Origin: Planctomycetota bacterium | GTDB taxonomy: Bacteria > Planctomycetota > UBA1135 > GCA-002686595 | Direction of reading: 5' to 3' | Length of the DNA stretch: 48,412 nucleotides | NCBI GenBank assembly: GCA_030746555.1 | Contig: JASLMK010000020.1 | Location: 1-48,412 of the forward strand | Shown: positions 8,456-19,275 of the stretch, piece by piece | Position numbering within the stretch: position 1 is the stretch's first letter | Layout: every line of letters begins with the position of its first letter | Notes under the pieces: model-generated | Databases searched by the model: none | Told to the model about the DNA's origin: nothing | Seen by the model: the letters and a program-made list of their open reading frames with translations, nothing else | Position numbers and translations under genes: made by a program

Positions 8456-8666
8456 ACGAGGAGCGTGGCGTCCTGCTGCACGCCCAAGACGACCTCCTCG
8501 GGGTGCACGCCGACGATCGGCGCGGCCGGCACGCCCAGCGCCGGGGCCGGGAGCGGATTCACGGTCACGGCCGAGCAGGTCGAGCGCAACCAGTTCGGGA
8601 TCCTCTTCTACCACCTTCGGCTCCGGCCTCACCGACGGCGTGACCTTCACCGTCTGCCCTCGAGCC
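8456..8666 (+). pseudogene. Frameshifted remnant of a secreted-protein C-terminal module
   Basis: One frame reads SCCTPKTTSSGCTPTIGAAG, then a Gly/Ser-rich stretch and VTAEQVERNQFGILFY up to about 8611. The similarity then continues in another frame as TTFGSGLTDGVTFTVCP. The combined pattern (paired Cys, GTPS, FTV, LLFY-type strand, final VC) resembles a C-terminal module common on planctomycete secreted proteins. There is no start, and upstream fragments near 8330-8420 are in yet another frame. The rest of 8259-8670 shows no gene. Confidence 0.55.
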
Positions 8667-8670
8667 GAGT

Positions 8671-9270
8671 CTAGAGCTGGAACCTCAGGCCGAGGGAGAG
8701 CGCCGTGCTCTCGTCGGATGCGGCCATGCCAGCACCCAGGCCGATCTGATCGGTCGCGTAGTAGATCGCCTGGGCGACGAGGCCGGTGTCGCTCCCTCCG
8801 AGGTCGAGGTGCCGGACCGCCGCTCCGAGCTCGAGGCGCTCGGCGGCCATGAAGCGCAAGCCCGCTGCGACGCTGAAGCCGTCTTCGCCGATCGACAGGC
8901 CGAGGGCCTCCGCCTCGGCGTCGACGTAGCGTGCACGCAGGTACAGGTCCGTCCGGTCACCGAGGGCGCTGTTGTAGCCGACCCCGACAGTGAGCGTGTC
9001 CAGCGAGATGCCGGCCCCCAGGAATTCGATCTCGCCGTCGGCGTAGCTGGCGAGCAGGTGGATGCTGTCGGAGAGGGCGTAGGCTCCATCCACGGCGATC
9101 GCCGTGGCGTCGTCGTCGAACCCGTCCACGTCCTCGGTCTGGTAGACGAGGTCGAGGTAGGTGTAGCTGAAGGTCGCGTTCGGATCCTGAGCTGCGGCCT
9201 CGGCCGCGAGGGCGCCCGTGAGGAGGAGGGCTGCGCAGGTGCGAAGCAGCGCGCGGGTCGGGAAGGACAT
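8671..9270 (-). CDS. Outer-membrane beta-barrel protein
   Basis: This 199-residue protein starts at ATG 9270 with a good Shine-Dalgarno (AAAGGGG). A signal peptide (RALLRTCAALLLTGALAAEAAAQ, cleavage expected after AAA or AQ) is followed by alternating polar/hydrophobic strands such as FSYTYLDLVYQ, IHLLASYADGEIEF and LTVGVGYNSAL. It ends in LSLGLRFQL, whose terminal aromatic and hydrophobic residues fit a Bam-recognised last strand. About eight strands are plausible. A TAGAAT -10-like hexamer is at 9339-9344. No specific transport role can be read. Confidence 0.75.
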   Translation of the reverse strand: MSFPTRALLRTCAALLLTGALAAEAAAQDPNATFSYTYLDLVYQTEDVDGFDDDATAIAVDGAYALSDSIHLLASYADGEIEFLGAGISLDTLTVGVGYNSALGDRTDLYLRARYVDAEAEALGLSIGEDGFSVAAGLRFMAAERLELGAAVRHLDLGGSDTGLVAQAIYYATDQIGLGAGMAASDESTALSLGLRFQL

Positions 9271-9411
9271 GGAAACCCCTTTGGGTGGCGGGAGAAGTGG
9301 ATGCGAGGGAAGGAGACGGGAGCCGATCGGGATTCGGGATTCTAGCTCCAGGGTGCCTCCCGACGAACCCCACGCCCGGCAGCCCACCGTACCCGGGCGT
9401 AGCGGGAGGAA

Positions 9412-9846
9412 TCAGGCGTCGGTCGCCTCGCCCAGCTCGATGCGTGGCCGACCGTCGGCGCCCCAGGCGGGTGCTTCGCCGGGAGAGGACTCCACGAGAG
9501 GGGCGAGGAAGCGCTGCATCGCGGCCAGGAAACCCTCCACGTCCAGGCCGCGGTGGACCGGCAGGAACGCGGCCAGGTAGCGACGGTGGCCGGAGGCGAG
9601 CTTGCGCGCGCCGTCGAGGTTCCCGCGCTGGAGGTGGTGCAGGCAGATGGAGGCCTGGATCAGCCCCTTGAAGAAGTCCGCGTCGCCGGCCTCGTTGGAC
9701 AGCCAGACCTTCTCGAACTCCTCGTGCGCCTCTTCGTAGCGGCCCTCGTTGAACAGGGCCGCGCCGTCGGCGAGCAGGCCCGATACGCCGCGGCGGGCGA
9801 CCTCCTCGGCGTCGAACTCCTCGGCGGGGGGCTCGATGCGTTCCAC
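9412..9846 (-). CDS. DUF309 family protein
   Basis: This 144-residue protein has the DUF309 core: LFNEGRYEEAHEEFEKVWL (about residues 31-49) followed by FFKGLIQASICLHHLQRGN (about residues 58-76), a helical bundle with conserved H and E. The biochemical function of the family is unknown to me. The GTG at 9846 is the only start lying after the upstream gene's stop (9878). No clear ribosome-binding site precedes it, so the start is tentative. It follows the HEAT-like gene by 31 bp and may share its transcript. Confidence 0.82.
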   Translation of the reverse strand: MERIEPPAEEFDAEEVARRGVSGLLADGAALFNEGRYEEAHEEFEKVWLSNEAGDADFFKGLIQASICLHHLQRGNLDGARKLASGHRRYLAAFLPVHRGLDVEGFLAAMQRFLAPLVESSPGEAPAWGADGRPRIELGEATDA

Positions 9847-9877
9847 GATCGCTCGGGAAGCAGGGGCGACGAGCCGC

Positions 9878-10699
9878 TCAGGCGTCGTCGGGGCCGCCGC
9901 CGCCGCCGCGCCGGCGCCGCTCGCCGCCACCGCGCTCGGGGCGCTCCTCGTCCCCCGCAGCCTCGTCGCCGGCCTTCCCCCAGTAGCGATCCCAGGCGCG
10001 CTGGGTCTTCTTGGGCAGGGCGTGGGGCTCGGGGCCGATCTCCAGGCCCCGCTTGTTCTCGTTCCACCAGTCGTTCCAGGCGTCCTGGGATCGGCCGTGG
10101 TCGGCACCCGTCAGGACGATCAGCGCCGTGCGCACGTCCTCCATGTGGCGCTGCGCGCGGTGGCGCCCCACCTTGCGCATCAGGCCGATCACGCCCTCGA
10201 CCGCGTCGCGGTGGCGGATCCTGCCCAGGCCGAAGAGGCGCGCGCGCGCGACGTTGCGGTCGCCCTTGTTGAGCGGGTTGCTCGTCAGGAGCTTGATGGA
10301 CTCGGGGTCACCGTGCTGGGCGAAGGCGCGGATCAAGGCCGCGTACAGCACGGCGTCCTTCTCGATCTTCTTGTCGCTCTTGTAGGTCTTGTGCAGGGCG
10401 TCGAGGGCATGGGGGTGCTCGGTGAAGCGCAAGGCCTCGATCGACGCGGCCTGGACCTCGCGCGCCTTGTCGCGCAGGCCCCTGGCGACCCACTCGATTA
10501 CCTTGGCGTCCACCACGGAGCCGTGCTCCTCGATCGCGGCCACACGGTCGGCGGGTTCACCGCGCACGAAGGCCTCCGCGAGGGCGGCGACGGCCGCGGC
10601 GAGGGCCTTGGGGTCGACCGCCTCGGGCCCGGGATCCTGGGTGGCGGGAGCGAGGCTGGGGGCGCAGGCGAGGAGCAGGGCGATCATGGCGTGTCTCAC
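9878..10699 (-). CDS. Secreted or periplasmic HEAT-like repeat protein
   Basis: This 273-residue protein begins with a signal-peptide-like segment (MIALLLACAPSLAPA). Helical-repeat sequence follows, such as ALAEAFVRGEPADRVAAIEEHG and AREVQAASIEALRFT, consistent with HEAT-type repeats. A segment with W-rich pattern SQDAWNDWWNENKRGLEIGP follows, a motif often seen after HEAT repeats in planctomycete proteins. The last 30 residues are low-complexity Gly/Arg/Glu. The start is GTG 10699; ATG 10687 is an alternative with fewer basic residues in the signal. No enzyme function is evident. Confidence 0.7.
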   Translation of the reverse strand: MRHAMIALLLACAPSLAPATQDPGPEAVDPKALAAAVAALAEAFVRGEPADRVAAIEEHGSVVDAKVIEWVARGLRDKAREVQAASIEALRFTEHPHALDALHKTYKSDKKIEKDAVLYAALIRAFAQHGDPESIKLLTSNPLNKGDRNVARARLFGLGRIRHRDAVEGVIGLMRKVGRHRAQRHMEDVRTALIVLTGADHGRSQDAWNDWWNENKRGLEIGPEPHALPKKTQRAWDRYWGKAGDEAAGDEERPERGGGERRRRGGGGGPDDA

Positions 10700-10817
10700 G
10701 GTTCGCTGGGGTGGGAGGAGCGGGGGTTGAGGGCCCCCAACCGGCCGATGAGCGCCACGTTCCGCCCCAGCGGCCGACCGAGGGCGAGCCCCGGCCGCCG
10801 CCGGCGGGATCGGACGC

Positions 10818-13340
<2,523 letters not shown>

Positions 13341-13529
13341 GTTCTCCTCAGATCGTCGTGGAGACCTCGGGGCGTAGGGAGGGGAGCGGTTCCCCCGGAG
13401 TGGGAGCGCCCCCGACACCCGCTTTTCGGTCCGCCGGCCCCCAGGGATTTACGAGTTCCGGCGGCCTGTGGGCGATTCGGCCCTCCGAAGGCTCGCGGGT
13501 CGCATCGTCGGGACGCCCCGCCACGGGCG

Positions 13530-13558
13530 ATTATGCCCTCTCCCCGGCTGATTGTCCC
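13530..13558 (-). promoter_or_regulatory. Candidate clpC promoter
   Basis: On the minus strand GGGACA (13558-13553), 17 bp and CATAAT (13535-13530) form a near-consensus sigma-70-type pair. This predicts a start near 13523 and a leader of about 180 nt before clpC. No CIRCE or CtsR-type operator is seen. The rest of 13341-13621 shows no gene. Confidence 0.5.
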
Positions 13559-13621
13559 CGTCGGGGGAGCCAATCCGTCCCCGGGCCCGAGGGCGGGCCG
13601 TGGCCGGGGCGCCGTGGGCGG

Positions 13622-14185
13622 TCATCCCGCCGGGTCGGGGGCTTCTCCCCCGGCCGAGGGTTCCAGGGCCTCGATCTCGTCCCTCAGGCGCGCGGCGCTC
13701 TCGTAGTCCTCCTCGCGGATGACCGAATCCAGCTCCATGCGCAACTCCTCCAGCTTGCGCAGGCGCTCGAGCTCCTCCTCGGAGAGGCCTGGCAGGCGTC
13801 CGACGTGCTCGCGGGAGCCGTGGACCCGCTCGAGGAGCTCACCCACGTGGGGCGCGAACAGGTCGTAGTCCGCCGGACAGCCCAGGCGCCCCTTCTGGCG
13901 GAACTCCGAGAGGGTCATGCCGCACTCGGCGCAGGTGATCTCGGGCACCTGCTTGTTCTGCTGGGCCGAGATCTGGAGCAGCTTCCAGATGTCCGCCATG
14001 GTCTTCTTCTCGGCCTGTACCGGTGCGTGGGGCAGGTCGGCGGTCTGGGCGCACAGCTCGCACAGGTGGCGCTCGATGACCTCGGGGGGGCCGTTCTCCT
14101 CCTCGCCCTCCCCTTGCGGAGCGGCATCGACGACCTCGGTGACGTGCACCGAGGCGAGGTTCTTGTGGCAGTGCTGGCAGATCAT
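13622..14185 (-). CDS. McsA-like protein with zinc motifs and a UVR (UvrB/UvrC) motif
   Basis: This 187-residue protein starts MICQHC and has CELC near residue 42 and CAEC near residue 85, giving several Cys pairs of McsA type. It ends in a UVR coiled coil (EEDYESAARLRDEIEAL, about residues 158-174). In Firmicutes McsA activates McsB and works with ClpC. Here it is next to clpC but no mcsB arginine kinase is present, so it may act as a ClpC adaptor. An ATG at 14212 is in frame; 14185 starts at the zinc motif. Confidence 0.82.
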   Translation of the reverse strand: MICQHCHKNLASVHVTEVVDAAPQGEGEEENGPPEVIERHLCELCAQTADLPHAPVQAEKKTMADIWKLLQISAQQNKQVPEITCAECGMTLSEFRQKGRLGCPADYDLFAPHVGELLERVHGSREHVGRLPGLSEEELERLRKLEELRMELDSVIREEDYESAARLRDEIEALEPSAGGEAPDPAG

Positions 14186-14241
14186 CGGGGGGCCGCTCTC
14201 GCCGCCTCCCATTCTATAGTCTGCCCCACCCCGCGCGTCGA

Positions 14242-15111
14242 CTACGGATCCGCGAAGGCCTCCGCGGCCCGTCGCAGGCTGTCGAGAGTGACCTCCTGGC
14301 GCCGGAAGGCGGCGGCCAGCTCCGAGTCGGCGGTCTTGTACAGGGCCGCCGCGACCAGGGCGCTCGAGGCGCCCGCGGGGAGCTCCGCCAGGAGCCGGCA
14401 CAGCTCGGCCGCGGGCGGGAGGTTGCGGGGCGGCGGCGCGGTGCCGTCGACCGTGCGCCCCACCAGCGCCGCCCGCAGGCGGCGGCCGCTGACGCCTGCC
14501 CGGCAGGCGAGCTCGGCGTCCGCCTCCAGGGCGGCCGCGGCGATCGAGGCCGGGCCGATCGTGGGATCGCCGGCGGCCTTGGAGGCGCGGGCGGCGCCGA
14601 CCAGGGCGCGGCGCGCCGCGGGGCTGGTGGCGCGGAAGAGGTGCGCGGGCGAGGCTGTTCCTCGCGGTGGGCGGGGCGAAAGGTCGGCTCCCGGCTCCAG
14701 CCCCGCCCGGCGCAGGTCCCCGCGCAGGTCCTCGCTGAGGGCCTCCCAGGCCGCGGCCAACAGGTCGGCGGGGGTGACCTCCCCCTCGCGCCGGCGGTGG
14801 GCGCCGTGGAGGGCCTCCACCGCCCGCGGCGAGAACGGGAGGGTCGCGCCCGAGGCGACGACCAGGATCCCGGGGGAGAGGGCCAGGACCTCCTCCGCCA
14901 AGGACGGCGGATCGGCGAAGGCGTGGGTGATCGCCGCGTGCAGGGCCGAGTCTTCGTCGTCGAGGAGCACGAGCAACAGGTGGGGGACCTCCACCGCGTC
15001 GGCGAACAACTCCAGGGCCCGCTCACCCGCGCGCTCCAGGCTGGCACGCAGGTAGGGCGAGGCCCGCCCCAGAGGCGCGGCCAGGTCGGCGTGGTCGAGG
15101 TCGAGGGTCAC
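14242..15111 (-). CDS. Clp-N-domain-like protein lacking ATPase modules
   Basis: This 289-residue protein looks like repeated Clp-N helical units: FSPRAVEALHGAHRRREGEV with TPADLLAAAWEA, and later SPAARRALVGAARASKAAGD with GPASIAAAALE. The pattern recalls the ClpC N-domain encoded by the gene upstream. No Walker motifs are present. Its position, 29 bp after murD on the same strand and before mcsA-like and clpC, suggests an adaptor or substrate mimic of ClpC, which is inference. Similarity is weak, so an unrelated all-helical protein is possible. Confidence 0.5.
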   Translation of the reverse strand: MTLDLDHADLAAPLGRASPYLRASLERAGERALELFADAVEVPHLLLVLLDDEDSALHAAITHAFADPPSLAEEVLALSPGILVVASGATLPFSPRAVEALHGAHRRREGEVTPADLLAAAWEALSEDLRGDLRRAGLEPGADLSPRPPRGTASPAHLFRATSPAARRALVGAARASKAAGDPTIGPASIAAAALEADAELACRAGVSGRRLRAALVGRTVDGTAPPPRNLPPAAELCRLLAELPAGASSALVAAALYKTADSELAAAFRRQEVTLDSLRRAAEAFADP

Positions 15112-15120
15112 GGCGTCGGG

Positions 15121-16494
15121 TCAGGGACCGGAGACGGCGAGGGGCGAATCGAGGGGCCCGAGGGCCTCGCGGAAGGCCCGGGCGCGCGCGGCGAAGTTGG
15201 GCCAGGCGTCGAAGCTCGCGCAGGCGGGGGAGAACAGGACGTCGCCACCCTCGTCCCCAGGTTCCAGGGCGGCGCGGGCCGCATCCTCGACCCCATCGAC
15301 CTCCAGGATCTCGACGCCCGCGGCGCGCAGGCGCGCGCCGAGGGTCGGGGCCGCGGCGCCGAATACGATGGCGCGCCCGGCGCGCTCGGCGGCCACGGCC
15401 GCCAGCTCGTCGGTGGGGAGGTCCTTCAGCCGGCCGCCGCAGACCAGGATGAAGCCCCTCGGCAGACTCCGCATGGCCGAGACCGTCGAGTCGGGCGTGG
15501 TGGAGACCCCGTTGTCCCAGATCGTGCGGCCGGCGACGCGCCCGAGGCGCTCGAGGCGGTGCGGCAGGCCGGCGAGGGAGCGCAGGCCCGGGGGGAAGGC
15601 GGCAGGATCCGCCCCCAGGGCGCGGGCGGCGCCCAGGGCCACCAGGACGTTTTGGAGTTGGAACGCGGGCAGATGGCCGAGATCGGAGGTGTGCGCGAGG
15701 AGCGCGTCGTCGGCGAGCAGGCGGTCGGCGTCAAGGCGCAGGCCATCTCGCGCGCCTTGCGCCTCGTGATGGTCGATGCGTTCGAGGTGCGCCGCCTCCT
15801 CGGCGGCGAATCCGGCGGGGAGGACGGCCCAGGCCCCCGGCCGCGCCAGCTCGCACAGGCGCGCCTTGGCGCGAGCGTACGCCTCGCGCGATCCGTGGCG
15901 CTCGAGGTGGTCGGCGAGGACGTTGGTGAGCACGATCCCCACCACCGGGGAGAGCTCGCCGTGCCGGGCCATCTCCTCGGGCAGGCGCTCGAGCTGGTAG
16001 CTGGAGAGCTCGACCACCGCCAGGTCGCCGCGCTCCATGACGTGGAGGTCGTCGAGGAGCGAGCGGCCGATGTTCCCCCCCAGGAAGCAGCGCGGGGTGC
16101 CACACAGCGCAGCCAAGAAGCTCGCGGCCGAGCTCTTCCCCTGGGTGCCGCTGACGGCCACCACCCGCGCCGGGCAGCGATCGAGGAACAGGGCGGCCTC
16201 GCTGGTGACCTCGACGCCGCGCTCGCGCGCCAGGTCGAGGAAGGGGCTCGTCGGCGGCACGGCGGGGTTGGCGATGACCAGGTCGGTGCCCGTGAAGTCC
16301 CGCTCGCGGTGGCGGCCGAGCACCCAATCGAGGTCGAGGCCCTCCAGGGCCGCGATGCTCGGCGCCAGCTCCTCGGGGCCGCGCAGGTCGGTGACCGTGA
16401 CAGCCCAGCCCTCCCGCGCCAGGGTGCGCGCGACGGCGGCGCCGCCGCCGAACAGGCCCAGGCCCATCACGGTCGCCGAGCGGCGCTCGCTCAA
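15121..16494 (-). CDS. murD: UDP-N-acetylmuramoylalanine--D-glutamate ligase MurD
   Basis: This 457-residue Mur ligase has an N-terminal UDP-binding Rossmann segment (MGLGLFGGGAAVA) and a central ATP site reading SGTQGKSS. Later motifs are ELSSYQLE, NVLADHLERHGS and the C-terminal domain with VCGGRLKD. ELSSYQLE and NVLxDHLxRH identify it as MurD, which adds D-Glu to UDP-MurNAc-L-Ala. The P-loop has Gln where Asn is usual (GTNGKS/T). The start is TTG, overlapping the preceding lipoprotein stop (TTGA). The presence of murD implies a peptidoglycan precursor pathway. Confidence 0.92.
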   Translation of the reverse strand: MSERRSATVMGLGLFGGGAAVARTLAREGWAVTVTDLRGPEELAPSIAALEGLDLDWVLGRHRERDFTGTDLVIANPAVPPTSPFLDLARERGVEVTSEAALFLDRCPARVVAVSGTQGKSSAASFLAALCGTPRCFLGGNIGRSLLDDLHVMERGDLAVVELSSYQLERLPEEMARHGELSPVVGIVLTNVLADHLERHGSREAYARAKARLCELARPGAWAVLPAGFAAEEAAHLERIDHHEAQGARDGLRLDADRLLADDALLAHTSDLGHLPAFQLQNVLVALGAARALGADPAAFPPGLRSLAGLPHRLERLGRVAGRTIWDNGVSTTPDSTVSAMRSLPRGFILVCGGRLKDLPTDELAAVAAERAGRAIVFGAAAPTLGARLRAAGVEILEVDGVEDAARAALEPGDEGGDVLFSPACASFDAWPNFAARARAFREALGPLDSPLAVSGP

Positions 16495-16979
16495 GGGCTG
16501 GGCTCCTCACCGGGACGGGGCGGAGGCTGCTCGGGGCGCGGGCCCGTCGGCCCGGCGCGGCGCAGGGTTTCCGCCTTGCGCAGCAGGGCTCGCAGCTCGC
16601 TCTCGTCGAGTTCGCCGCCCTCGGGCTCGAGGGCGATCTCGACGCGGTGGACGTCGCGCCAGCCAAGCGGCAGGAGCACCTCGCTGAACAGGTCGAGGGG
16701 GAAGCGCGCCCACCACGGTGCGTCGATCTCCACCACGCGCACGAGGGGCTGGTAGCCCTCCAGGGTGCAGGTCACCCGCCGCGTCCCGTGGTGGACGAAG
16801 GGCAGGTCTAGGGGAGTCTCGCCGACGAGCCGGTCGTCGAGGCGGACGGTGGCGCCGGGCGGCTGGGAGCGCAGCTCGATCACGCGGCGCACCTGGCAGC
16901 CGCACAGGGGCGTCCACGCCAGGGCGAGGCAGGCCGCCAGGAGCGCCCGGCGGCGCGTGGAAGGCGCGTGGTGGTTCAT
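16491..16979 (-). CDS. PEGA-domain lipoprotein
   Basis: This 162-residue protein has a lipoprotein signal peptide: basic TRRR, hydrophobic LLAACLALAWTPL, then CGC as the lipidation site. A PEGA domain follows (IELRSQPPGATVRLDDRLVG, then ETPLDLPF and CTLEGYQPLVRVVEI). The C-terminal tail is rich in Glu and Pro. PEGA domains are surface-exposed beta modules of uncertain function. The gene overlaps murD by four bases and starts 38 bp after the tRNA-Ser end on the same strand. Confidence 0.82.
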   Translation of the reverse strand: MNHHAPSTRRRALLAACLALAWTPLCGCQVRRVIELRSQPPGATVRLDDRLVGETPLDLPFVHHGTRRVTCTLEGYQPLVRVVEIDAPWWARFPLDLFSEVLLPLGWRDVHRVEIALEPEGGELDESELRALLRKAETLRRAGPTGPRPEQPPPRPGEEPSP

Positions 16980-17016
16980 CGGCGCGGGCCGCCGAGGCGG
17001 CGACCGAGAGGCGGAA

Positions 17017-17109
17017 TGGCGGAGAGGGCGGGATTCGAACCCGCGGACCCCAAATGCAGGAGTCACCAGATTAGCAATCTAGCGCATTCAGCCGCTCTGC
17101 CACCTCTCC
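17017..17109 (-). tRNA. tRNA-Ser (anticodon GCU)
   Basis: On the minus strand the 7-bp acceptor GGAGAGG pairs with CCTCTCC, followed by G and an encoded CCA. The anticodon loop TTGCTAA carries GCT. A long variable arm (GACTCCTGC...) marks it as a class II tRNA, and the T arm reads GCGGGTTCGAATCCCGC. The length of 93 nt is normal for serine. Confidence 0.95.
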
Positions 17110-17177
17110 GCGCCAGCGGGCGGGGATGTTACTGGGGAGGCGTGTGGCGGGCAAGCGCCGGGGGAGCGGGTCGGACC

Positions 17178-17207
17178 GTGACCGGAAGGCGGCCGGTCGG
17201 GTATCTT
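17178..17207 (+). promoter_or_regulatory. Candidate promoter for the YejM-like gene
   Basis: GTGACC (17178-17183), 18 bp and TATCTT (17202-17207) form a sigma-70-type pair, predicting a leader of about 68 nt. Confidence 0.35.
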
Positions 17208-17281
17208 CGCCAGGGCCTCGCACGACCCGTTGGGGGAATGGTCTCCGGCCTGGTGCGTCAAGGGGCACGCCGAATCCGCTC

Positions 17282-19213
17282 ATGGACGCCGATCACCTGC
17301 ACAGCGCCGCCCGCCGTCATGCGTCGGTGACCCTGTGGGTCGCCAATGTGGCGGCCGGGACCGGGGTGGGTACGGCCTACCTCGATCACGTCCCCGCGGG
17401 CGAGCCCCTGGCGACCTGGACCTTCGCCGCCCTCGGCCTGCTCTCGAGCATCGCGACCCTGGCACTGGTGCCGGCTGCCCTCCTGTGGGCGATCCATCGT
17501 TGGGTGCGCGCCGAGTGCCTCGCGGCTCTGGCCGCGGGCCTCGTCGGCGGCGTGTTCCTCGTGCTGATCGCCGCCGACACCTTCGTCTTCACCCTGCTCG
17601 GTCACCACTTCAACGGCGCGGTCTGGAACGTCGTGTTCACCAGCGGCTCCGAGGACGCCGTGCACCTCGGCCCCGAAGTCTGGGTGCCGTCTGTCGGAGC
17701 CCTGGGGCTGGTGACCGCCATCCAGGCCTGGCTGTGGCGCGCGTTGGTGCGCCGCCGCCAGGCGAGCGGCGCCGAGCCCGAGCCGCGGGCCTTGATCCTG
17801 CGGCCGGTGGCGCTCGTGGCCGGTGCCTACCTGGCGGTCTTCGCCACCGAGAAGACGATCTACGCCGCCGCCGAGTACCGCGGGGATCGGCGCGTTCACG
17901 AGGTCTCCCAAGTCCTGCCCCTGTACCAAGGTCTGCGCGTCTCCGAGCTGCTGCCCGAGGAACTGGCGAACGAGGAGCGCCCGCCCGCGGTCGAGTTCCG
18001 CCTGGCGGACCGGGCCCTGGCCTACCCGCTGCAGACGCCGAGCATCGCACCCGACGGGCCACGCCCGAACATCCTGGTGCTGGTCCTCGACACCTGGCGG
18101 CGCGACATGCTCGATGAGCGCGCGACGCCGAATCTGTGGGCCTTCTCGCGCACGGCGCGGCGCTTCGAGGACCACTGGAGCGGGGGGAACAGCACGCGCT
18201 TTGGGATCTTCTCCCTGCTCTACGGCCTGCACGGTTCCTACTGGTTCCCGGTCTTCGAGGCACGCCGCCCGCCGGTGTTGATGGACGTGCTCGCCGAGCT
18301 GGGCTACGAGCGGGCCGTCTTCTCCAGCGCCTCCCAGAGCTACCCGGAGTTCCGCGAGACGGCTTGGGCCGACGTGGACCCCGCGCTCCTGTTCGACGAC
18401 CACGACGCCGAGCGCGCCGACGAGCGCGACCTGTTGGTGGGCGAGCGCTTCGCCGCGTGGCTGGCGGGCCGCGGGGGGAGGGAGGAGCCCTTCTTCGCCT
18501 TCGTCCTGCTCGACTCGCCGCACCAGCCCTACGACGCTCCCGCCGAAGGGCCGTTCCAGCCGGCGGCGGCGGCGCTGAACTACCTGGAGCTGGCGCGCTC
18601 GGACGCGCCGGAGCTCGTCGAGCGCGTGTTCAACCGCTACCGCAACGCCGTGCGCCACGCCGACGGCGTGGCCGGCGGGATCCTCGCGGCCCTGCGAGAG
18701 GCGGGCGCCCTCGACGACACCCTCGTCGTCGTCACCGGCGACCACGGCGAGGAGTTCCAGGAAAACGGGTTCTGGGGCCACACGAGCAACTTTGGCCGCG
18801 AGCAATTGGCGGTGCCGATGCTCCTGTCGGGACCGGGGATCGAGCCGGGGGTGGAGCGGCGACCGACGGTCCACGCGGACCTGCCCGCGACCCTCCTGGA
18901 GCTGTTGGGCGCCGACCCGGCGGCGCGGGCGGGCTGGAGCCAGGGGGCGAACCTCCTCGCGCCTCCCGACGGGCGAGCCCTCGTCGTCGCCGGCTGGGAG
19001 CACCTCGGCCTGATCGTGGGGGACGAGGTGTTCCGCGTGGGCGTCGAAGCGCGCTCGCCGTTGGACGTCGAGGTCTTCGACCTCGCCTGGCGGCCCGTGG
19101 CCGACCCCGGCGGCGCCTACCTGCGCGAGCTTCCCAGGATCGAGGCCCTCGCGCGGGAGTGCACGCGCTTCTTGGCGGACGAGCCCGCCCGCTGGTGGAC
19201 GGCGGCGCGCTGA
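17282..19213 (+). CDS. YejM/LapC-like inner-membrane protein with sulfatase-fold domain
   Basis: This 643-residue protein has five predicted TM helices (about residues 17-33, 46-68, 79-103, 137-153 and 174-190), then an alkaline-phosphatase-like domain from about residue 262 (PNILVLVLDTWRRDM). The stretch GGNSTRFGIFSLLYGLHGSYW (residues 301-321) is very close to the YejM site, with Thr305 at the sulfatase catalytic position. VVVTGDHGEEF completes the metal site. In enterobacteria YejM (PbgA/LapC) senses LPS and tunes LpxC turnover. Five TMs and this motif argue against an ordinary sulfatase. Whether it regulates the LpxC/FabZ fusion encoded later is inference. Confidence 0.83.
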   Translation: MDADHLHSAARRHASVTLWVANVAAGTGVGTAYLDHVPAGEPLATWTFAALGLLSSIATLALVPAALLWAIHRWVRAECLAALAAGLVGGVFLVLIAADTFVFTLLGHHFNGAVWNVVFTSGSEDAVHLGPEVWVPSVGALGLVTAIQAWLWRALVRRRQASGAEPEPRALILRPVALVAGAYLAVFATEKTIYAAAEYRGDRRVHEVSQVLPLYQGLRVSELLPEELANEERPPAVEFRLADRALAYPLQTPSIAPDGPRPNILVLVLDTWRRDMLDERATPNLWAFSRTARRFEDHWSGGNSTRFGIFSLLYGLHGSYWFPVFEARRPPVLMDVLAELGYERAVFSSASQSYPEFRETAWADVDPALLFDDHDAERADERDLLVGERFAAWLAGRGGREEPFFAFVLLDSPHQPYDAPAEGPFQPAAAALNYLELARSDAPELVERVFNRYRNAVRHADGVAGGILAALREAGALDDTLVVVTGDHGEEFQENGFWGHTSNFGREQLAVPMLLSGPGIEPGVERRPTVHADLPATLLELLGADPAARAGWSQGANLLAPPDGRALVVAGWEHLGLIVGDEVFRVGVEARSPLDVEVFDLAWRPVADPGGAYLRELPRIEALARECTRFLADEPARWWTAAR

Positions 19214-19241
19214 CGCGCGCACGCATCGACCGAGCTACACT
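19212..19241 (+). promoter_or_regulatory. Candidate promoter for the octaheme cytochrome gene
   Basis: CTGACG (19212-19217), 18 bp and TACACT (19236-19241) form a plausible pair overlapping the end of the upstream gene. The predicted leader is about 28 nt. Confidence 0.35.
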
Positions 19242-19275
19242 CCAGCGCCGCGGACCCGCGGCGCGAACCCTCCCG

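Noticed and set aside
14641-16755. Plus-strand open frame of 704 codons opposite murD
   Set aside because: It is antisense to murD and the Clp-N-like gene, with highly biased composition.
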